A stretch of DNA of 64,000 bases from Verrucomicrobia subdivision 6 bacterium (lineage in GTDB: Bacteria > Verrucomicrobiota > Verrucomicrobiia > Methylacidiphilales > Verrucolacustridaceae), in assembly GCA_945874125.1 (NCBI GenBank), contig CAMCFB010000001.1, forward strand, positions 1-64,000, in the 5' to 3' direction. The position numbers and the translations under genes are program-made. Every line of letters begins with the position of its first letter. Positions within the stretch are counted from its first letter, which is position 1. The notes below the pieces were generated by a model. That model ran no database searches. It was not told the origin of the DNA and was given only the letters and a program-made list of their open reading frames with translations. Positions 29,245 to 39,927 of the stretch are shown piece by piece.

Positions 29245-30162
29245 TCAACTGTTTCGACGCCTCCACCAAATTCCCATCCCTCGCACCAGTTTCTGCCCCA
29301 TCGAGAGGCTGTGCCGCTTGGTAAACACATCGTAACCCGAGGCCTCGATCGGATCCAAAATCCCCGCGTACAGTTCCCGCATGAACCAGACCGACATCTG
29401 GGCTCCCCCGCGAGGGAGCAAGGCGATTCCGGGTTCGGCCAAACGATACTGCTCCCGAGCCCGCGAGACCTGAAACTGCATGAACTCCTTCCAGTGACCT
29501 GAAGGTCTTCCCAACAGAAGATCTTCGGCGCGCACCCCATACTGCTCCCGCTCCCGCGCCGGCAGGTAAATTCGACGGGCCCGAGCATCCTCGGCCACGT
29601 CACGCAAAATATTGGTCAGTTGCATTCCACGTCCCAAATCCAGTGCCCTCGGTTCTGCTTGGGGATCGTTCGATCCAAACACCCTCATCATCATGAGCCC
29701 CACCGTTCCTGCCACCCGATAGCAGTATAAATCCAACTCCTCCCACGTCTGCAGGTTCACCGGACCCGCGTCTCCCGCCACCCCGATCGCCAGATCTTCA
29801 AACCAGCGCCGCAAGATTTTGGTGCGCCGCGCACTTTCCCGAAATGCGGGCATCCACTCCTCCCCCGACCGATCTCCACCGTCCTCAAAGGCACGGATCA
29901 GCATCTCCCCCGCCACCTCGGGCCGAACCGATTCGCCTCGAGCGGCCACCTGATCCACCGCATCGTCGATCGAGCGACAACACGCGTAGACCGCATAGGC
30001 ATCCCGACGAACCGACGGCGTTAAAACATGAGAGGCAAAATAAAAGGTCCGAGCATGCTCGCGCGTGATCGCCTGAGCCGCACGATACGATTGGGCTAAA
30101 TCAGGTGACAAGGTTGCCACCCACCCGTCTAACTGCCCAAACGAACGGTCTGACGCACCCAA
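29245..30162 (-). CDS. crtB: Squalene/phytoene synthase family protein (probable phytoene synthase)
   Basis: CCRSIDDAVDQ and TNILRDVAEDARARRIYLP. Confidence 0.85.
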   Translation of the reverse strand: MGASDRSFGQLDGWVATLSPDLAQSYRAAQAITREHARTFYFASHVLTPSVRRDAYAVYACCRSIDDAVDQVAARGESVRPEVAGEMLIRAFEDGGDRSGEEWMPAFRESARRTKILRRWFEDLAIGVAGDAGPVNLQTWEELDLYCYRVAGTVGLMMMRVFGSNDPQAEPRALDLGRGMQLTNILRDVAEDARARRIYLPAREREQYGVRAEDLLLGRPSGHWKEFMQFQVSRAREQYRLAEPGIALLPRGGAQMSVWFMRELYAGILDPIEASGYDVFTKRHSLSMGQKLVRGMGIWWRRRNS

Positions 30163-31214
30163 TCAATCGCCTCGGAAATGGAGGCCTGCTCGGTACGGGT
30201 GAGGTGAGATTCTACCAAAAGACGGTTCGACTCCTCGAAAAGGGAGCGACACTTTTCCTGCATCGCTTGAATCGCTCCTGATTTGCGCAACAAATCCTGC
30301 ACTTTGGAAATGGAGGCCTCGCTGCGGGCGGACGAATGGAAGCACATTTGCAGGAAAGAGCGATCCACCTCCCCTAACCGTTGATAGGCCTCGTGAATGA
30401 GCAGGGTCTTTTTACCTTCCAAAAGATCGGTGGGGAGAAGCTGATCTTTCCCATCCAAATGCGAAATTTCCAGGAGGTCGTTTTGGATCTGAAAGGCCAG
30501 ACCCAGCGGTTCAGTCACCCTTGCCAAATCCTCCGCTTTTTCGGCCGAGGCGCCCGCCAAGAGAGCCCCAATGACGCAGGGGGCTTCAAAGGTGTAGCGC
30601 GTAGTTTTCAGTAAGTAGGTGATCTCAATATCCTCCCGGGTCACCCGGCCGATGTCTTTCGAACCCAGCAGAATGTCAAAGATCTCCCCCACACCGGTGT
30701 CCGTGATATAGGAGAGAAGTTTTCCCAGCGCCTGCTGCCGCGGACCCACGTCAAAAGCGCTCTGCTGGAGAGTTTCCACCGCGAGGGCGAAAAGAAGATC
30801 GCCCACCACCAAAGCAACCCCTTGGCCCGTTCGCTCGGCATGACTCATTCTACCCTGTCTCTGCTCGACCAACTTGTGGAACGTGGGCAGGCCGCGCCGC
30901 TTTTCCGACCGGTCAATCAAATCGTCGTGCACCAGAACGAAGGCGTGCAGCAGCTCCAAGGAGAGCGCCGCCTGAATCAAGGCCTTGTCCCCCCACTCTT
31001 TCTTGCCTCCCAAGGCCCGGTAGGTCAGCAGCAGCAGCAAAGGCCGGATGCGCTTCCCTTTCCGACCAACAAATTCACACATGTCGAAAAAAATCGGCTC
31101 AAATAACTCCCCAAAGTCGTATCGCTCTTTTTGCCGATGAAAGAATGCCTGCATCTCCTGCTCTAAAAGCCCAGGCAAACGCTCCCGCTCCGTTAAATGG
31201 GAAGTTAAACTCAT
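30129..31214 (-). CDS. Polyprenyl (probable geranylgeranyl) diphosphate synthase
   Basis: First Asp-rich motif VLVHDDLIDRSEKRRG; second motif region FQIQNDLLEISHLDGKDQL; overlaps crtB start. Confidence 0.85.
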   Translation of the reverse strand: MSLTSHLTERERLPGLLEQEMQAFFHRQKERYDFGELFEPIFFDMCEFVGRKGKRIRPLLLLLTYRALGGKKEWGDKALIQAALSLELLHAFVLVHDDLIDRSEKRRGLPTFHKLVEQRQGRMSHAERTGQGVALVVGDLLFALAVETLQQSAFDVGPRQQALGKLLSYITDTGVGEIFDILLGSKDIGRVTREDIEITYLLKTTRYTFEAPCVIGALLAGASAEKAEDLARVTEPLGLAFQIQNDLLEISHLDGKDQLLPTDLLEGKKTLLIHEAYQRLGEVDRSFLQMCFHSSARSEASISKVQDLLRKSGAIQAMQEKCRSLFEESNRLLVESHLTRTEQASISEAIDWVRQTVRLGS

Positions 31215-31269
31215 GGAATAGAATACGAGCAAAGATGGGGCGCAGGCCAATCGGAAAAGATCAAGTTAT

Positions 31270-32163
31270 TCATATCGTGTACTCACTTCCCTGGGGCCTT
31301 TCTGATTTGGGGATAATTTTTAAGGTCGCATGCTCGGCCAAGACAAGGTGATGGGGCGGAATGCTTTTGGTTAGGAATACTCCCCCTCCAACCGTGCTGC
31401 CCTCTCCCACCACCGTTTCTCCACCTAAAATCGTGGCCCCAGGGTAGATGGTCACCCGATTCTCGATCGTGGGATGGCGCTTTCGCCCACGCAAAGTCTG
31501 AGCCCCCGCGACCGAGCGAGCCCCCAGGGTTACCCCATGATAAATGCGAACCTCTTGACCGATCTCGGTGGTTTCCCCGATGACCACTCCTGTGCCGTGA
31601 TCAATGAAAAATGATGGGCCGATCACCGCGCCCGGGTGAATATCGATTCCGGTTCGGCTATGGGCCCACTCGGTCATCATGCGCGGAAAAAGCGGAACAC
31701 CCAAAAGATGCAGTTCGTGGGCCATCCGCTGCACCGCCACCGCCTCCACTCCGGGGTAAGCTAAAAGAATTTCCTCCACATTGCGCGCCGCCGGGTCCCC
31801 CGCCATGACCGCCTCCACATCGGTTTTCAGAATCGTTCGAATCGCGGGGAGACGAGCGAGGAAGGCTTGGACTTTACCTGCCGCCGTTTCCCCGGCGACG
31901 ATTTTGGCCGGCAGGCTCTTTCCGACCTCCCTTTCGAGAGACTTCTCCACTGAGCGCAAAAGGGATGTGATCGCCGGGCCCAGCTCTTTACCCTCCAAAT
32001 CGTCCCCGTCATAAAATCCGGGAAAAAGGAGATGGAGAAGATCCTGCGTGATGGCCGCGACCGCCCTTTTGGAGGGAAGTTGCGTTCCGCCCAAGTGGTT
32101 GATTGCCGCTAATTCGGCATAGGATCTGACCATTTTGTCGGTCAATTCGTGGTGGGTGCTCAA
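31270..32163 (-). CDS. cysE: Serine O-acetyltransferase
   Basis: Hexapeptide repeats: GIDIHPGAVIGPSFFIDHGTGVVIGETTEIGQEVRIYHGVTLG. Confidence 0.9.
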   Translation of the reverse strand: MSTHHELTDKMVRSYAELAAINHLGGTQLPSKRAVAAITQDLLHLLFPGFYDGDDLEGKELGPAITSLLRSVEKSLEREVGKSLPAKIVAGETAAGKVQAFLARLPAIRTILKTDVEAVMAGDPAARNVEEILLAYPGVEAVAVQRMAHELHLLGVPLFPRMMTEWAHSRTGIDIHPGAVIGPSFFIDHGTGVVIGETTEIGQEVRIYHGVTLGARSVAGAQTLRGRKRHPTIENRVTIYPGATILGGETVVGEGSTVGGGVFLTKSIPPHHLVLAEHATLKIIPKSERPQGSEYTI

Positions 32164-32306
32164 GGAGAAATCCTACTGGAAAGTCCCTGTCGGAGCAACT
32201 GGGGCGACGTGCGTTTTTGTTGGGCGGAATGGCCTTCCGATGGCTCAATGGGGGGGTGACGAACGAGGTTTATACTCCCCTGACCCTTCCACCCAAAAAA
32301 AAGGGA

Positions 32307-33158
32307 ATGGCGAGGTATGGAGTCATCGGCTCACCCATCGCCCACTCCCTCTCTCCGGTGATGCAGTTGGCGGGCTGGGAAAAGCTAGGGGTTCAAGCCG
32401 AATACTTTCGGATCGAAATTCCCGCGGGAGGATTGGAGGGGGCGGTGCCCCAGCTTCTACGTGCAGGATTGGATGGATGGAACTGCACTCTACCGCATAA
32501 GGGAGAAATGTTCCGATTCAGTGAAGTGCGCTCCCCTTCCGCTCTCCAAGCCCAATCGGTCAATACCGTCCAAGTGATCCAAGGAAAAATTCACGGCTCG
32601 AGCACCGACGCGGAGGGTTGGTCCCGAGCTATGCGAGAGATTTGGCCCGACTCTGTCCCTCCAAAGCGAACTCTTCTCTTGGGATGCGGAGGAGTGGGGC
32701 AAACGATCGCACGATTTCTCGCGTCCATCGGTTGCACCACCCTGACGCTTATCAATCGCGATTCCCAGCGAGCCGAGAAACTTTATGGTGAGCTCACGCA
32801 ACTTGGGGGGAATCGATTTCCGCTTCACGTTCTCGACTGGAATATGCCCAACCTAAGATTGGCTCTGTCGGAATCCGATCTACTGATCCAAGCCACCAGT
32901 TTAGGGCTGAAGGACGAAGACCCCCTTCCCATTCCCATCGAGCTCCTGAATCCCCCGCTCCAAGTCTACGATACGATTTATCGCAAAGGGGAGACATCGC
33001 TCGTTCGCGTGGCCCGTCAGCGGGGATGCCAGGCCGAGGATGGTTTGGGCATGCTTCTGCATCAAGGAGCTCTCTCTTTGGAAATTTGGTCGGGCCAACC
33101 CGCCCCTCTTTCCACCATGCGACAGGCGCTCTACCAAGCGGCCGGAAGAGACCTATGA
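32307..33158 (+). CDS. aroE: Shikimate dehydrogenase
   Basis: YGVIGSPIAHSLSPVMQ, GWNCTLPHKGEM, LLLGCGGVGQTIAR, DTIYRKGETSLV. Confidence 0.93.
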   Translation: MARYGVIGSPIAHSLSPVMQLAGWEKLGVQAEYFRIEIPAGGLEGAVPQLLRAGLDGWNCTLPHKGEMFRFSEVRSPSALQAQSVNTVQVIQGKIHGSSTDAEGWSRAMREIWPDSVPPKRTLLLGCGGVGQTIARFLASIGCTTLTLINRDSQRAEKLYGELTQLGGNRFPLHVLDWNMPNLRLALSESDLLIQATSLGLKDEDPLPIPIELLNPPLQVYDTIYRKGETSLVRVARQRGCQAEDGLGMLLHQGALSLEIWSGQPAPLSTMRQALYQAAGRDL

Positions 33159-33955
33159 TTCCAACACCTCTTCTTGTTTTTTTTGTTTTCATTTTTGGCG
33201 CCATTCTGGGGTCTTTTCTCAATGTGTGCATTCTGCGAATTCCTTTAGGTCAATCGATCGTGAATCCCCCTTCCCGTTGTGCGGCTTGTGGGCGTCAGCT
33301 CCCCTTGGGGGTCAATCTTCCCATCCTCGGATATTTTCTCCTTCGTGGCCGCGCCCGTTGCTGTGGCGCCCATCTGGATCCCCGCTACCCGCTCGTTGAA
33401 GCGGGCACAGCTTCCGCCCTGGCAGCCCTTTGGCTTTTGTATCCGCCCGAACTTTTCGCCATCTACGCCCTGCTCGTCGCAGGTCTGATCGTCGCCTCAG
33501 GAATCGACCTCGACTACTTGGTCATTCCTGACGCCCTGACAATCGGAGGAGTTGTCGCAGGTATTTCACTCAGCTATCTCTTTCCCTCCCTTCAAGGTAA
33601 AGAGGATCCTGCTGATGCCATGATCCGTTCCGCTCTTTCGGCCACGGTGGCCGGCGGATCGCTCTGGTTGGTCGCGCGGACCGCATCGTGGCTACTGCAA
33701 AAAGAGGCCATGGGAATCGGCGATGCGAAACTACTCGCCGCTTTAGGGGCCTTTCTGGGCTGGCAAAGTCTTCCCTTTATCGTGGCCATCTCCTCCCTCA
33801 TCGGAACGATCGTCGGAATTGGAATTCTCAAGAAGCGCAAACAAAAGTTAGGCGTCAAAGTTCCATTCGGTCCCTATCTAGCGCTAGCGGCACTTCTCTG
33901 GCTCCTCGGAGGAGCGAGGTTGGCCGTAAAATATCTTCCGAATAACTTTTCTTAA
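33155..33955 (+). CDS. pilD: Prepilin peptidase / type 4 leader peptidase
   Basis: GSFLNVCILRIP, CxxC..CC cytoplasmic segment, GIDLDYLVIPDALT, GIGDAKLLAALGAFLGW; ATG overlaps aroE stop. Confidence 0.93.
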   Translation: MIPTPLLVFFVFIFGAILGSFLNVCILRIPLGQSIVNPPSRCAACGRQLPLGVNLPILGYFLLRGRARCCGAHLDPRYPLVEAGTASALAALWLLYPPELFAIYALLVAGLIVASGIDLDYLVIPDALTIGGVVAGISLSYLFPSLQGKEDPADAMIRSALSATVAGGSLWLVARTASWLLQKEAMGIGDAKLLAALGAFLGWQSLPFIVAISSLIGTIVGIGILKKRKQKLGVKVPFGPYLALAALLWLLGGARLAVKYLPNNFS

Positions 33956-33969
33956 TATTTTATATGAAA

Positions 33970-33998
33970 TTGAATGACATGGTTTTACATTTTAACTT
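33970..33998 (+). promoter_or_regulatory. Possible sigma70-like promoter (TTGAAT-N17-TAACTT) upstream of outer-membrane protein gene
   Basis: Hexamers read in AT-rich intergenic region; not tested. Confidence 0.35.
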
Positions 33999-34071
33999 GC
34001 AGCCCCTATTTTATCCACAATTGCCACACCCCTAGATAGACTTTCCAGCGTTTGTACCCCTTTATATAGGG

Positions 34072-35358
34072 ATGCGAAGGCTGATAGCCACTACCTGTTG
34101 TATCGTCAGCGCTCTCTTACCCTTTGGCTCATTGAGTCACGGCGTTTCCTCGGCTCCCACCAATCTATCCTTGCAAGAGGATGGTTCGCTGGTCGTTTTT
34201 GACGCCAAGGGGGGAGTGGCTGAATTTGTTAAACAGGGAACCCCGAGACAGTCGATTCAGTTAGACGGGCAATCATGCAATGTCAGTTTTGGTTTCAACT
34301 CTGCTGGAAAACAAACGATTCTCGTTAGTCTTCCTCCTTCGGCAACCGCACCTGCGGTTTTTCTTCTGGGCGAATCCCAAGTTACCATTCCCCCCAAGGC
34401 TGGGTTAAGAATCACCCTCAATGAATCCCACAAAATCGAGAAGATGGATGGGGCCCCTGCCGGCACAGTTCAGTTCCAAAAAATTTCCTCTCAGGCCCCA
34501 ATGGCCCCAACCATGACCCCTCTTCCCCCCACCCAAGCCACCCCGGCCTCCGCTCCCGCTCCTATTCCTACTCCCTCCGAGGTCGCTGCTCCCACCACCT
34601 CCTCCGCCCAAGCCGAGGCCTCCGCACCCATAGCCAACTCCGCCCCAGCGGCCGACCCAATGGTGGGACAAATGAGCGCCATGTCCCAGCCCTCCACCGA
34701 ACTGGGCTGGCCGGGAAAACTTCTGCAATCCCCACTTTCCGAACCCCAAATGGATGAGGACTACTTCTACGTCCGAACCGAGGGCGGCGCCCGCTTCGTC
34801 AGCTCAATGAATATCGTCAATATCGTCGGGCCAAATGGACCAAGTAACCCAGCGATCCAGAAAGAAATCGCCTTCAGCACAGGCTATCGGCAGGACATCG
34901 ATATCGGCGTCTGGCTAACACCCTGGTTCGGCCTCGCGATCGAAACCGGTTTTGCCCTCAACGCCATCCGCGGAAACACCCAAAACATGAACGTCTCAAG
35001 CAGTACTTACTGGAGCGTGCCCATCATGGCCCAACTTTGCTTTCAGTATCCCAACGATACCGGATTTATCCCCTACCTAAACTTTGGCTTCGGTGGTGGT
35101 TGGAACTATTTCAATATCGGCAGCATCACATACCCAGGAAATTTTACAACTCTCTCTGGCGCGGGTAACGATATGAACAATGCCTATCAGATCGCAGCAG
35201 GTGTGCGTTGGAGAATTTGGGAGCAGATGGGAATCACTCTCGCCTATAAGTTTTATGGAACCAGTCAGCCCACCGTGGACATGGGAGACAATCAGCAGGT
35301 CACCTTTGGCTCTCCCGTCACCAACTCGATCGAGTTAGGCGGCCACTTTACGTTCTAA
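34072..35358 (+). CDS. Secreted outer-membrane beta-barrel protein with Pro/Ala-rich linker
   Basis: Signal peptide; PTMTPLPPTQATPASAPAP linker; C-terminal beta-barrel pattern ending ...NSIELGGHFTF. Confidence 0.75.
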   Translation: MRRLIATTCCIVSALLPFGSLSHGVSSAPTNLSLQEDGSLVVFDAKGGVAEFVKQGTPRQSIQLDGQSCNVSFGFNSAGKQTILVSLPPSATAPAVFLLGESQVTIPPKAGLRITLNESHKIEKMDGAPAGTVQFQKISSQAPMAPTMTPLPPTQATPASAPAPIPTPSEVAAPTTSSAQAEASAPIANSAPAADPMVGQMSAMSQPSTELGWPGKLLQSPLSEPQMDEDYFYVRTEGGARFVSSMNIVNIVGPNGPSNPAIQKEIAFSTGYRQDIDIGVWLTPWFGLAIETGFALNAIRGNTQNMNVSSSTYWSVPIMAQLCFQYPNDTGFIPYLNFGFGGGWNYFNIGSITYPGNFTTLSGAGNDMNNAYQIAAGVRWRIWEQMGITLAYKFYGTSQPTVDMGDNQQVTFGSPVTNSIELGGHFTF

Positions 35359-35364
35359 TTTCGC

Positions 35365-36459
35365 CTACTTCCGCGTAATTCCAACCTGCGCGCGATCACG
35401 CAAAAAATGGTCGGCCAAGACAAGGTAAGCCATCGCCTCCACCATCGGCACCGCCCGGGGCAGCACGCAAGGATCGTGCCGACCCCTCGCTTTTAAATCC
35501 GCACCTTTTCCACTCACCCCGACCGTCTTTTGCACCTTCGCAATCGTGGCCACCGGCTTGAACGCAACGCGAAAAACAATCTCTTCCCCATTGCTAATTC
35601 CACCCTGAACACCCCCACTGCGATTGGTTCGGGTCCGCACCCGTTTTCCATCCATATAAAACTCATCGTTGTGTTCCGAGCCACGCATCCGCACTCCGGC
35701 AAAACCTGACCCGATCTCAAACCCCTTGCTGGCAGGTAAACTCATGACCGCTTTGGCTAAATCCGCCTCTAATCGGTCAAACACCGGCTCCCCCAAACCC
35801 ACCGGACAACCTTTGACCACACACTCCACCACCCCGCCCAGGGAGTCCCCCTCCGATCGCACTCTCTCGATCAACTTCACCAACTGCTCCGACTCCTTGC
35901 GATCGGGCCAACGGACAGGGTTCGATTCGACCTCTTTCTGATCCACCTGACCCGCCTCGATCCGCGCTACGACCGTGCCCACTTGACGAACAAAGGTGGT
36001 AACCGAAAGACGATTCGCCAGCTGGCCAAACATCTTTTTCGCAATCGAACCTCCAATCACGCGACCGATCGTTTCCCGCGCCGAGGTCCGACCCCCACCT
36101 TGCCAATTTCGTATCCCATATTTCGCCTGGTACGTGTAATCCGCATGGCTCGGACGAAACATCGTCTCCATCTCCTTGTAAGCTTCAGGGCGCGCATCCT
36201 CATTTTTGACCCAAACCGAAATCGGTGTGCCCAATGTTTTCCCGCCAAAGACTCCCGAAAGAATTTCGCACCGATCCGCCTCTTTGCGGGGCGTGACAAT
36301 TTTGCTCTGCCCAGGGCGCCGGCGATCCAGATCAGGTTGCAGATCTTTTTCGGAGAGGGGGATCTGGGGCGGACACCCGTCCACCACCGCACCCACCCCA
36401 CCCCCATGGGACTCTCCCCAAGTGGTCACCCGATACAAATGGCCGAAGGTATTTGCCAT
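35365..36459 (-). CDS. aroC: Chorismate synthase
   Basis: [61 protein letters not shown]. Confidence 0.97.
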   Translation of the reverse strand: MANTFGHLYRVTTWGESHGGGVGAVVDGCPPQIPLSEKDLQPDLDRRRPGQSKIVTPRKEADRCEILSGVFGGKTLGTPISVWVKNEDARPEAYKEMETMFRPSHADYTYQAKYGIRNWQGGGRTSARETIGRVIGGSIAKKMFGQLANRLSVTTFVRQVGTVVARIEAGQVDQKEVESNPVRWPDRKESEQLVKLIERVRSEGDSLGGVVECVVKGCPVGLGEPVFDRLEADLAKAVMSLPASKGFEIGSGFAGVRMRGSEHNDEFYMDGKRVRTRTNRSGGVQGGISNGEEIVFRVAFKPVATIAKVQKTVGVSGKGADLKARGRHDPCVLPRAVPMVEAMAYLVLADHFLRDRAQVGITRK

Positions 36460-36550
36460 GGAATCACTATGCCCGAAAAATAGGTTTCCCCAAGCCTTGG
36501 AATCGACTCCCGCACTCGCCCAAAGGCCACTTCCCTGCCACCCTTCCACG

Positions 36551-37066
36551 ATGCAAAGGACCTCTCACCTCTGGCTCCTCGGCCTGAGCGGATCGGGCAA
36601 AAGCAGTGTGGGCCCTATTTTAGCCAAAAAGTTGTCCCTCCCTTTTATCGATACCGACCAAACCATCGCGGAAACCGCTCGGCTCTCGATCCCCCAGATC
36701 TTTGCCCAAGGTGGGGAGCAGGAGTTTCGTCGTTGGGAATCCAGAATTGTGAACCAGCTTTCCCTCCACCCACCATCCGTCATTGCTTGTGGCGCCGGCG
36801 TCATTCTCGATCCTCAAAACCGCCGCACCTTGGCCCAAACGGGGCAACGCATCTACTTGCGGGCCGAAATTGCCACACTCGTGCCGCGACTTTCCCATCA
36901 CCGGGATCGACCCCTTCTCCCCGCAGGTCAACTTCAACCAAAACTCACCCAACAGCTTTCCGAAAGAGCTCCGTGGTATGAGGAGAGTGAAATCCAGATT
37001 TCAATCGGATCCGATACCCCAGAGCAGATTTCCGAAAAGATTATCGCAACTCTCACCGCCCCGTAG
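36551..37066 (+). CDS. aroK: Shikimate kinase
   Basis: [18 protein letters not shown]-loop, [18 protein letters not shown]. Confidence 0.9.
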   Translation: MQRTSHLWLLGLSGSGKSSVGPILAKKLSLPFIDTDQTIAETARLSIPQIFAQGGEQEFRRWESRIVNQLSLHPPSVIACGAGVILDPQNRRTLAQTGQRIYLRAEIATLVPRLSHHRDRPLLPAGQLQPKLTQQLSERAPWYEESEIQISIGSDTPEQISEKIIATLTAP

Positions 37067-37069
37067 CCG

Positions 37070-38089
37070 ATGAACCGCGCGGAGGAGCTAAAAGAGGCCG
37101 CTCGCTCTTTGGGTTTCGACGCCCTCGGCATCACTTCCGCCCATATTCCACCCCACGCCGACCACCTCAAAGAGTGGCTCTCCCTTTCCTACCAAGGGGA
37201 GATGAAATGGATGGCCAGCCGACCCGAGATCCGATCCGACCCCCAAAAGTACGACTCCCTAGCCAAAACGATCATCGTGGCTGGCATCACCAGCCGCCAA
37301 ACTTCATCTCCATTGCCTCGCGGGAGAATCGCCGCCTACGCCCAAGGGGAGGATTATCATGAAGTCCTGCGCGATAAGTTGGAGCAGCTTGCCCAAAAGA
37401 CCCTCGCTCCGTGGGGCGGACACTATCGCGTGTGTGCCGACTCCTCTCCTATCCTCGAAAAACCGATCGCCGCCATGGCGGGCCTCGGCTGGCAGGGAAA
37501 AAACACGCTCCTCATCCACCCCCAACACGGCCCTTGGTTAATGCTCGGTTCCCTCCTGACCGATTTGGAAATATCAACCGATCCCTCCTCCCATGACCAC
37601 TGCGGTACCTGTACCCGCTGCCTCGATGCCTGCCCAACCCAAGCATTTCCCAAACCGTACGTTCTGGACGCCCGTCGATGCCTAGCCTACCTGACCATCG
37701 AACACCCGGGTTCCATCCCAGAGGAGTTCCGCCCACTCATTGGAGATCGACTCTTCGGGTGCGATGAGTGTTTGGCGGTTTGTCCATGGAACCGTCACGC
37801 CCAAGAATCACGCGAACTGCGCTTAACCCCTATCCCTCGAACCGACCTATCCAAAATGCTGACGTGGGATGATGCTCGATTTCGTCAAGAATTTCGCCAC
37901 ACCCCCATTTTTCGGCTCAAACGGGGCCGATGGCTGCGCAACATCTGCATTGTCTTGGGAAATATTGGCACGATCAAAGATCTGCCGGCTCTGCAAAAAG
38001 CGACCGAAGATTCGGACCCGCTCGTGCAAGAGCACGCCCATTGGGGAATTACGCGAATTAGGGAGCGAAATCCAACAACGAACGACTAA
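37070..38089 (+). CDS. queG: Epoxyqueuosine reductase
   Basis: Two 4Fe-4S motifs CGTCTRCLDACPTQAF and CDECLAVCPWN; LGWQGKNTLLI. Confidence 0.95.
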   Translation: MNRAEELKEAARSLGFDALGITSAHIPPHADHLKEWLSLSYQGEMKWMASRPEIRSDPQKYDSLAKTIIVAGITSRQTSSPLPRGRIAAYAQGEDYHEVLRDKLEQLAQKTLAPWGGHYRVCADSSPILEKPIAAMAGLGWQGKNTLLIHPQHGPWLMLGSLLTDLEISTDPSSHDHCGTCTRCLDACPTQAFPKPYVLDARRCLAYLTIEHPGSIPEEFRPLIGDRLFGCDECLAVCPWNRHAQESRELRLTPIPRTDLSKMLTWDDARFRQEFRHTPIFRLKRGRWLRNICIVLGNIGTIKDLPALQKATEDSDPLVQEHAHWGITRIRERNPTTND

Positions 38090-38886
38090 GACTTTGGCTT
38101 ACTCCCCGACTTCTCGACCGGCGGGAGCAAGGTTTTCAGCTCCTCCGCTTTCAATTTACTGTCGTCCTGCGTCGGGGCGGTCATCTGCTCTCCGGTTAAG
38201 TACCCCTTTTCCACCAACGAGTCGGCAAAGGTCGAGTTTGCATCGGGTGGGTAAATTCGGTAGGCCGAGGAAACAAATTCAGTCGCGGCGACCTTATCCC
38301 CCTGATGAAAGGCCTCGGCCGCTTTGGCAAAGTAGTAGATCGGGCTCATCGGATCAGGTTTCAGAGTGCTCAAATAGTCATTCGCTTTGCTGCTGTTTCC
38401 GCCAAGCAGGTCACAAAGATACATCTTATAGAGACCTAAGTCATTTTTGGGTTGGCTGTTGAGAAAGATTTGAAACTTTTCCCGCGCCTCAGGGTATTTG
38501 TTATTTAAAAAAAGAACTTCGCCCAAGTTAAATTGGGCCATCGGCAAATCGGGTTGTAGCTGCAGGGCGAGGCGAAACGCTTCCTCCGCTTTTACCCAAT
38601 CCCGTTTTCGGGTGAAAATGGCGCCTCGCAGATTGGCGTTGCTGGCCTGCTTTGGCTTTGCCTGATCCGAGACCTCCAGGGAGGTCAAAGCCCCCTCCAA
38701 ATCATTTCTCGAAAACGCTTGGGCCGCCTGAATATAGGCTACTTTGTACCGCTCCTCGGCGTCCTCGGGCAGGGGTTCCTGTGTCTTGGGCTTTGGGGTG
38801 GAAACCTCCCCCACCCGGTTCTCTTTTTTGCCACATCCAACCAATCCGACGAGACAGACTAGAAAGAAAAGAATGGTCTTACCCAT
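38086..38886 (-). CDS. TPR-repeat lipoprotein
   Basis: Lipobox-like LVCLVGLVGCGKK; TPR repeats (AEEAFRLALQLQPDLPMAQFNLGEVLFLNNKYPEA). Confidence 0.75.
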   Translation of the reverse strand: MGKTILFFLVCLVGLVGCGKKENRVGEVSTPKPKTQEPLPEDAEERYKVAYIQAAQAFSRNDLEGALTSLEVSDQAKPKQASNANLRGAIFTRKRDWVKAEEAFRLALQLQPDLPMAQFNLGEVLFLNNKYPEAREKFQIFLNSQPKNDLGLYKMYLCDLLGGNSSKANDYLSTLKPDPMSPIYYFAKAAEAFHQGDKVAATEFVSSAYRIYPPDANSTFADSLVEKGYLTGEQMTAPTQDDSKLKAEELKTLLPPVEKSGSKPKS

Positions 38887-38974
38887 AGACCTAAACTCCC
38901 AGAAGCTGAGGTAAGGCTCAAACCTAATTTTCCCGACCTTTTCAAACCACCCTCTTGCGGCACAATCTCTCCTC

Positions 38975-39868
38975 ATGAAATTCCTCGTTACGGGTGGAGC
39001 AGGCTTTATCGGAAGCCACCTCGTCGCCCATCTTCTGCCCCACGGGTCGGTCACCATCCTGGATAACTTCGTGTCCGGCAAGCGAGACAATCTAGCGGGG
39101 GTCTCGTGCAATTTGATCGAAGGCTCAATTCTCGATTCCCATCTTCTCGCCCAATCGCTGATTGGGGTGACTCACGTCTTTCATCTCGCCGCCATGGTTA
39201 GCGTGCCCGAGTCGGTCGCCCACCCAGCGGAATGTCACCAAATGAATGTCGAAGGAACCCGACGCGTTCTTCACGCTGCCACCCAAGCACGCGCCGCCCG
39301 CTTTGTCCTGGCCAGCTCTTGCGCGGTCTACGGCAATGACCCCGTCATGCCAAAAACCGAATCTCTGCCTCCAGCTCCCGCCAGCCCCTACGCCGAATCT
39401 AAGTTGGCGGGCGAACGATTGTGCGCCGAATCGGCTCTACCCGCAGTTGCCTTACGTTTTTTTAATGTCTACGGCCCACGCCAAGACCCGCGCGGCCCGT
39501 ACGCGGCCGCCGTCCCTCGCTTCCTCGAGTCCGCGCTGGCGGGCTCACCCCTGACCATTCATGGGGATGGCCGGCAGACGCGTGACTTTGTTTATGTCGA
39601 CGACATCACCGCCGCCCTGATTCATGCCGCTTTTCAGACCGAACTTCAGGGCGTCTATAATGTCGCCTCAGGCCAATCCACCTCGATTCTGGAACTCGCC
39701 CAGACCATTCGATCCATCGCCCACTCCTCTTCTCCGATCACTCACACCCCCGCGAGACCTGCCGATGTCCGCTTCTCCTCCGCTTCCATTGAGCGCCTGC
39801 GGGCAACCGGTTGGCAACCCCGCTTCCCTCTTTCCCAAGGACTCTCTCTCCTTCTCCAAGCCAAGTAG
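38975..39868 (+). CDS. NAD-dependent epimerase/dehydratase (UDP-glucose 4-epimerase-like)
   Basis: VTGGAGFIGSHLVAHL, YAESKLAGE, RFFNVYGPRQDPRGPYAAAVPRF. Confidence 0.88.
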   Translation: MKFLVTGGAGFIGSHLVAHLLPHGSVTILDNFVSGKRDNLAGVSCNLIEGSILDSHLLAQSLIGVTHVFHLAAMVSVPESVAHPAECHQMNVEGTRRVLHAATQARAARFVLASSCAVYGNDPVMPKTESLPPAPASPYAESKLAGERLCAESALPAVALRFFNVYGPRQDPRGPYAAAVPRFLESALAGSPLTIHGDGRQTRDFVYVDDITAALIHAAFQTELQGVYNVASGQSTSILELAQTIRSIAHSSSPITHTPARPADVRFSSASIERLRATGWQPRFPLSQGLSLLLQAK

Positions 39869-39927
39869 CCCGCGATACCGCTCCTTTTCTCGCTCCCGAC
39901 CCTCCTTTCGTCGTAGAGTCATTTACT

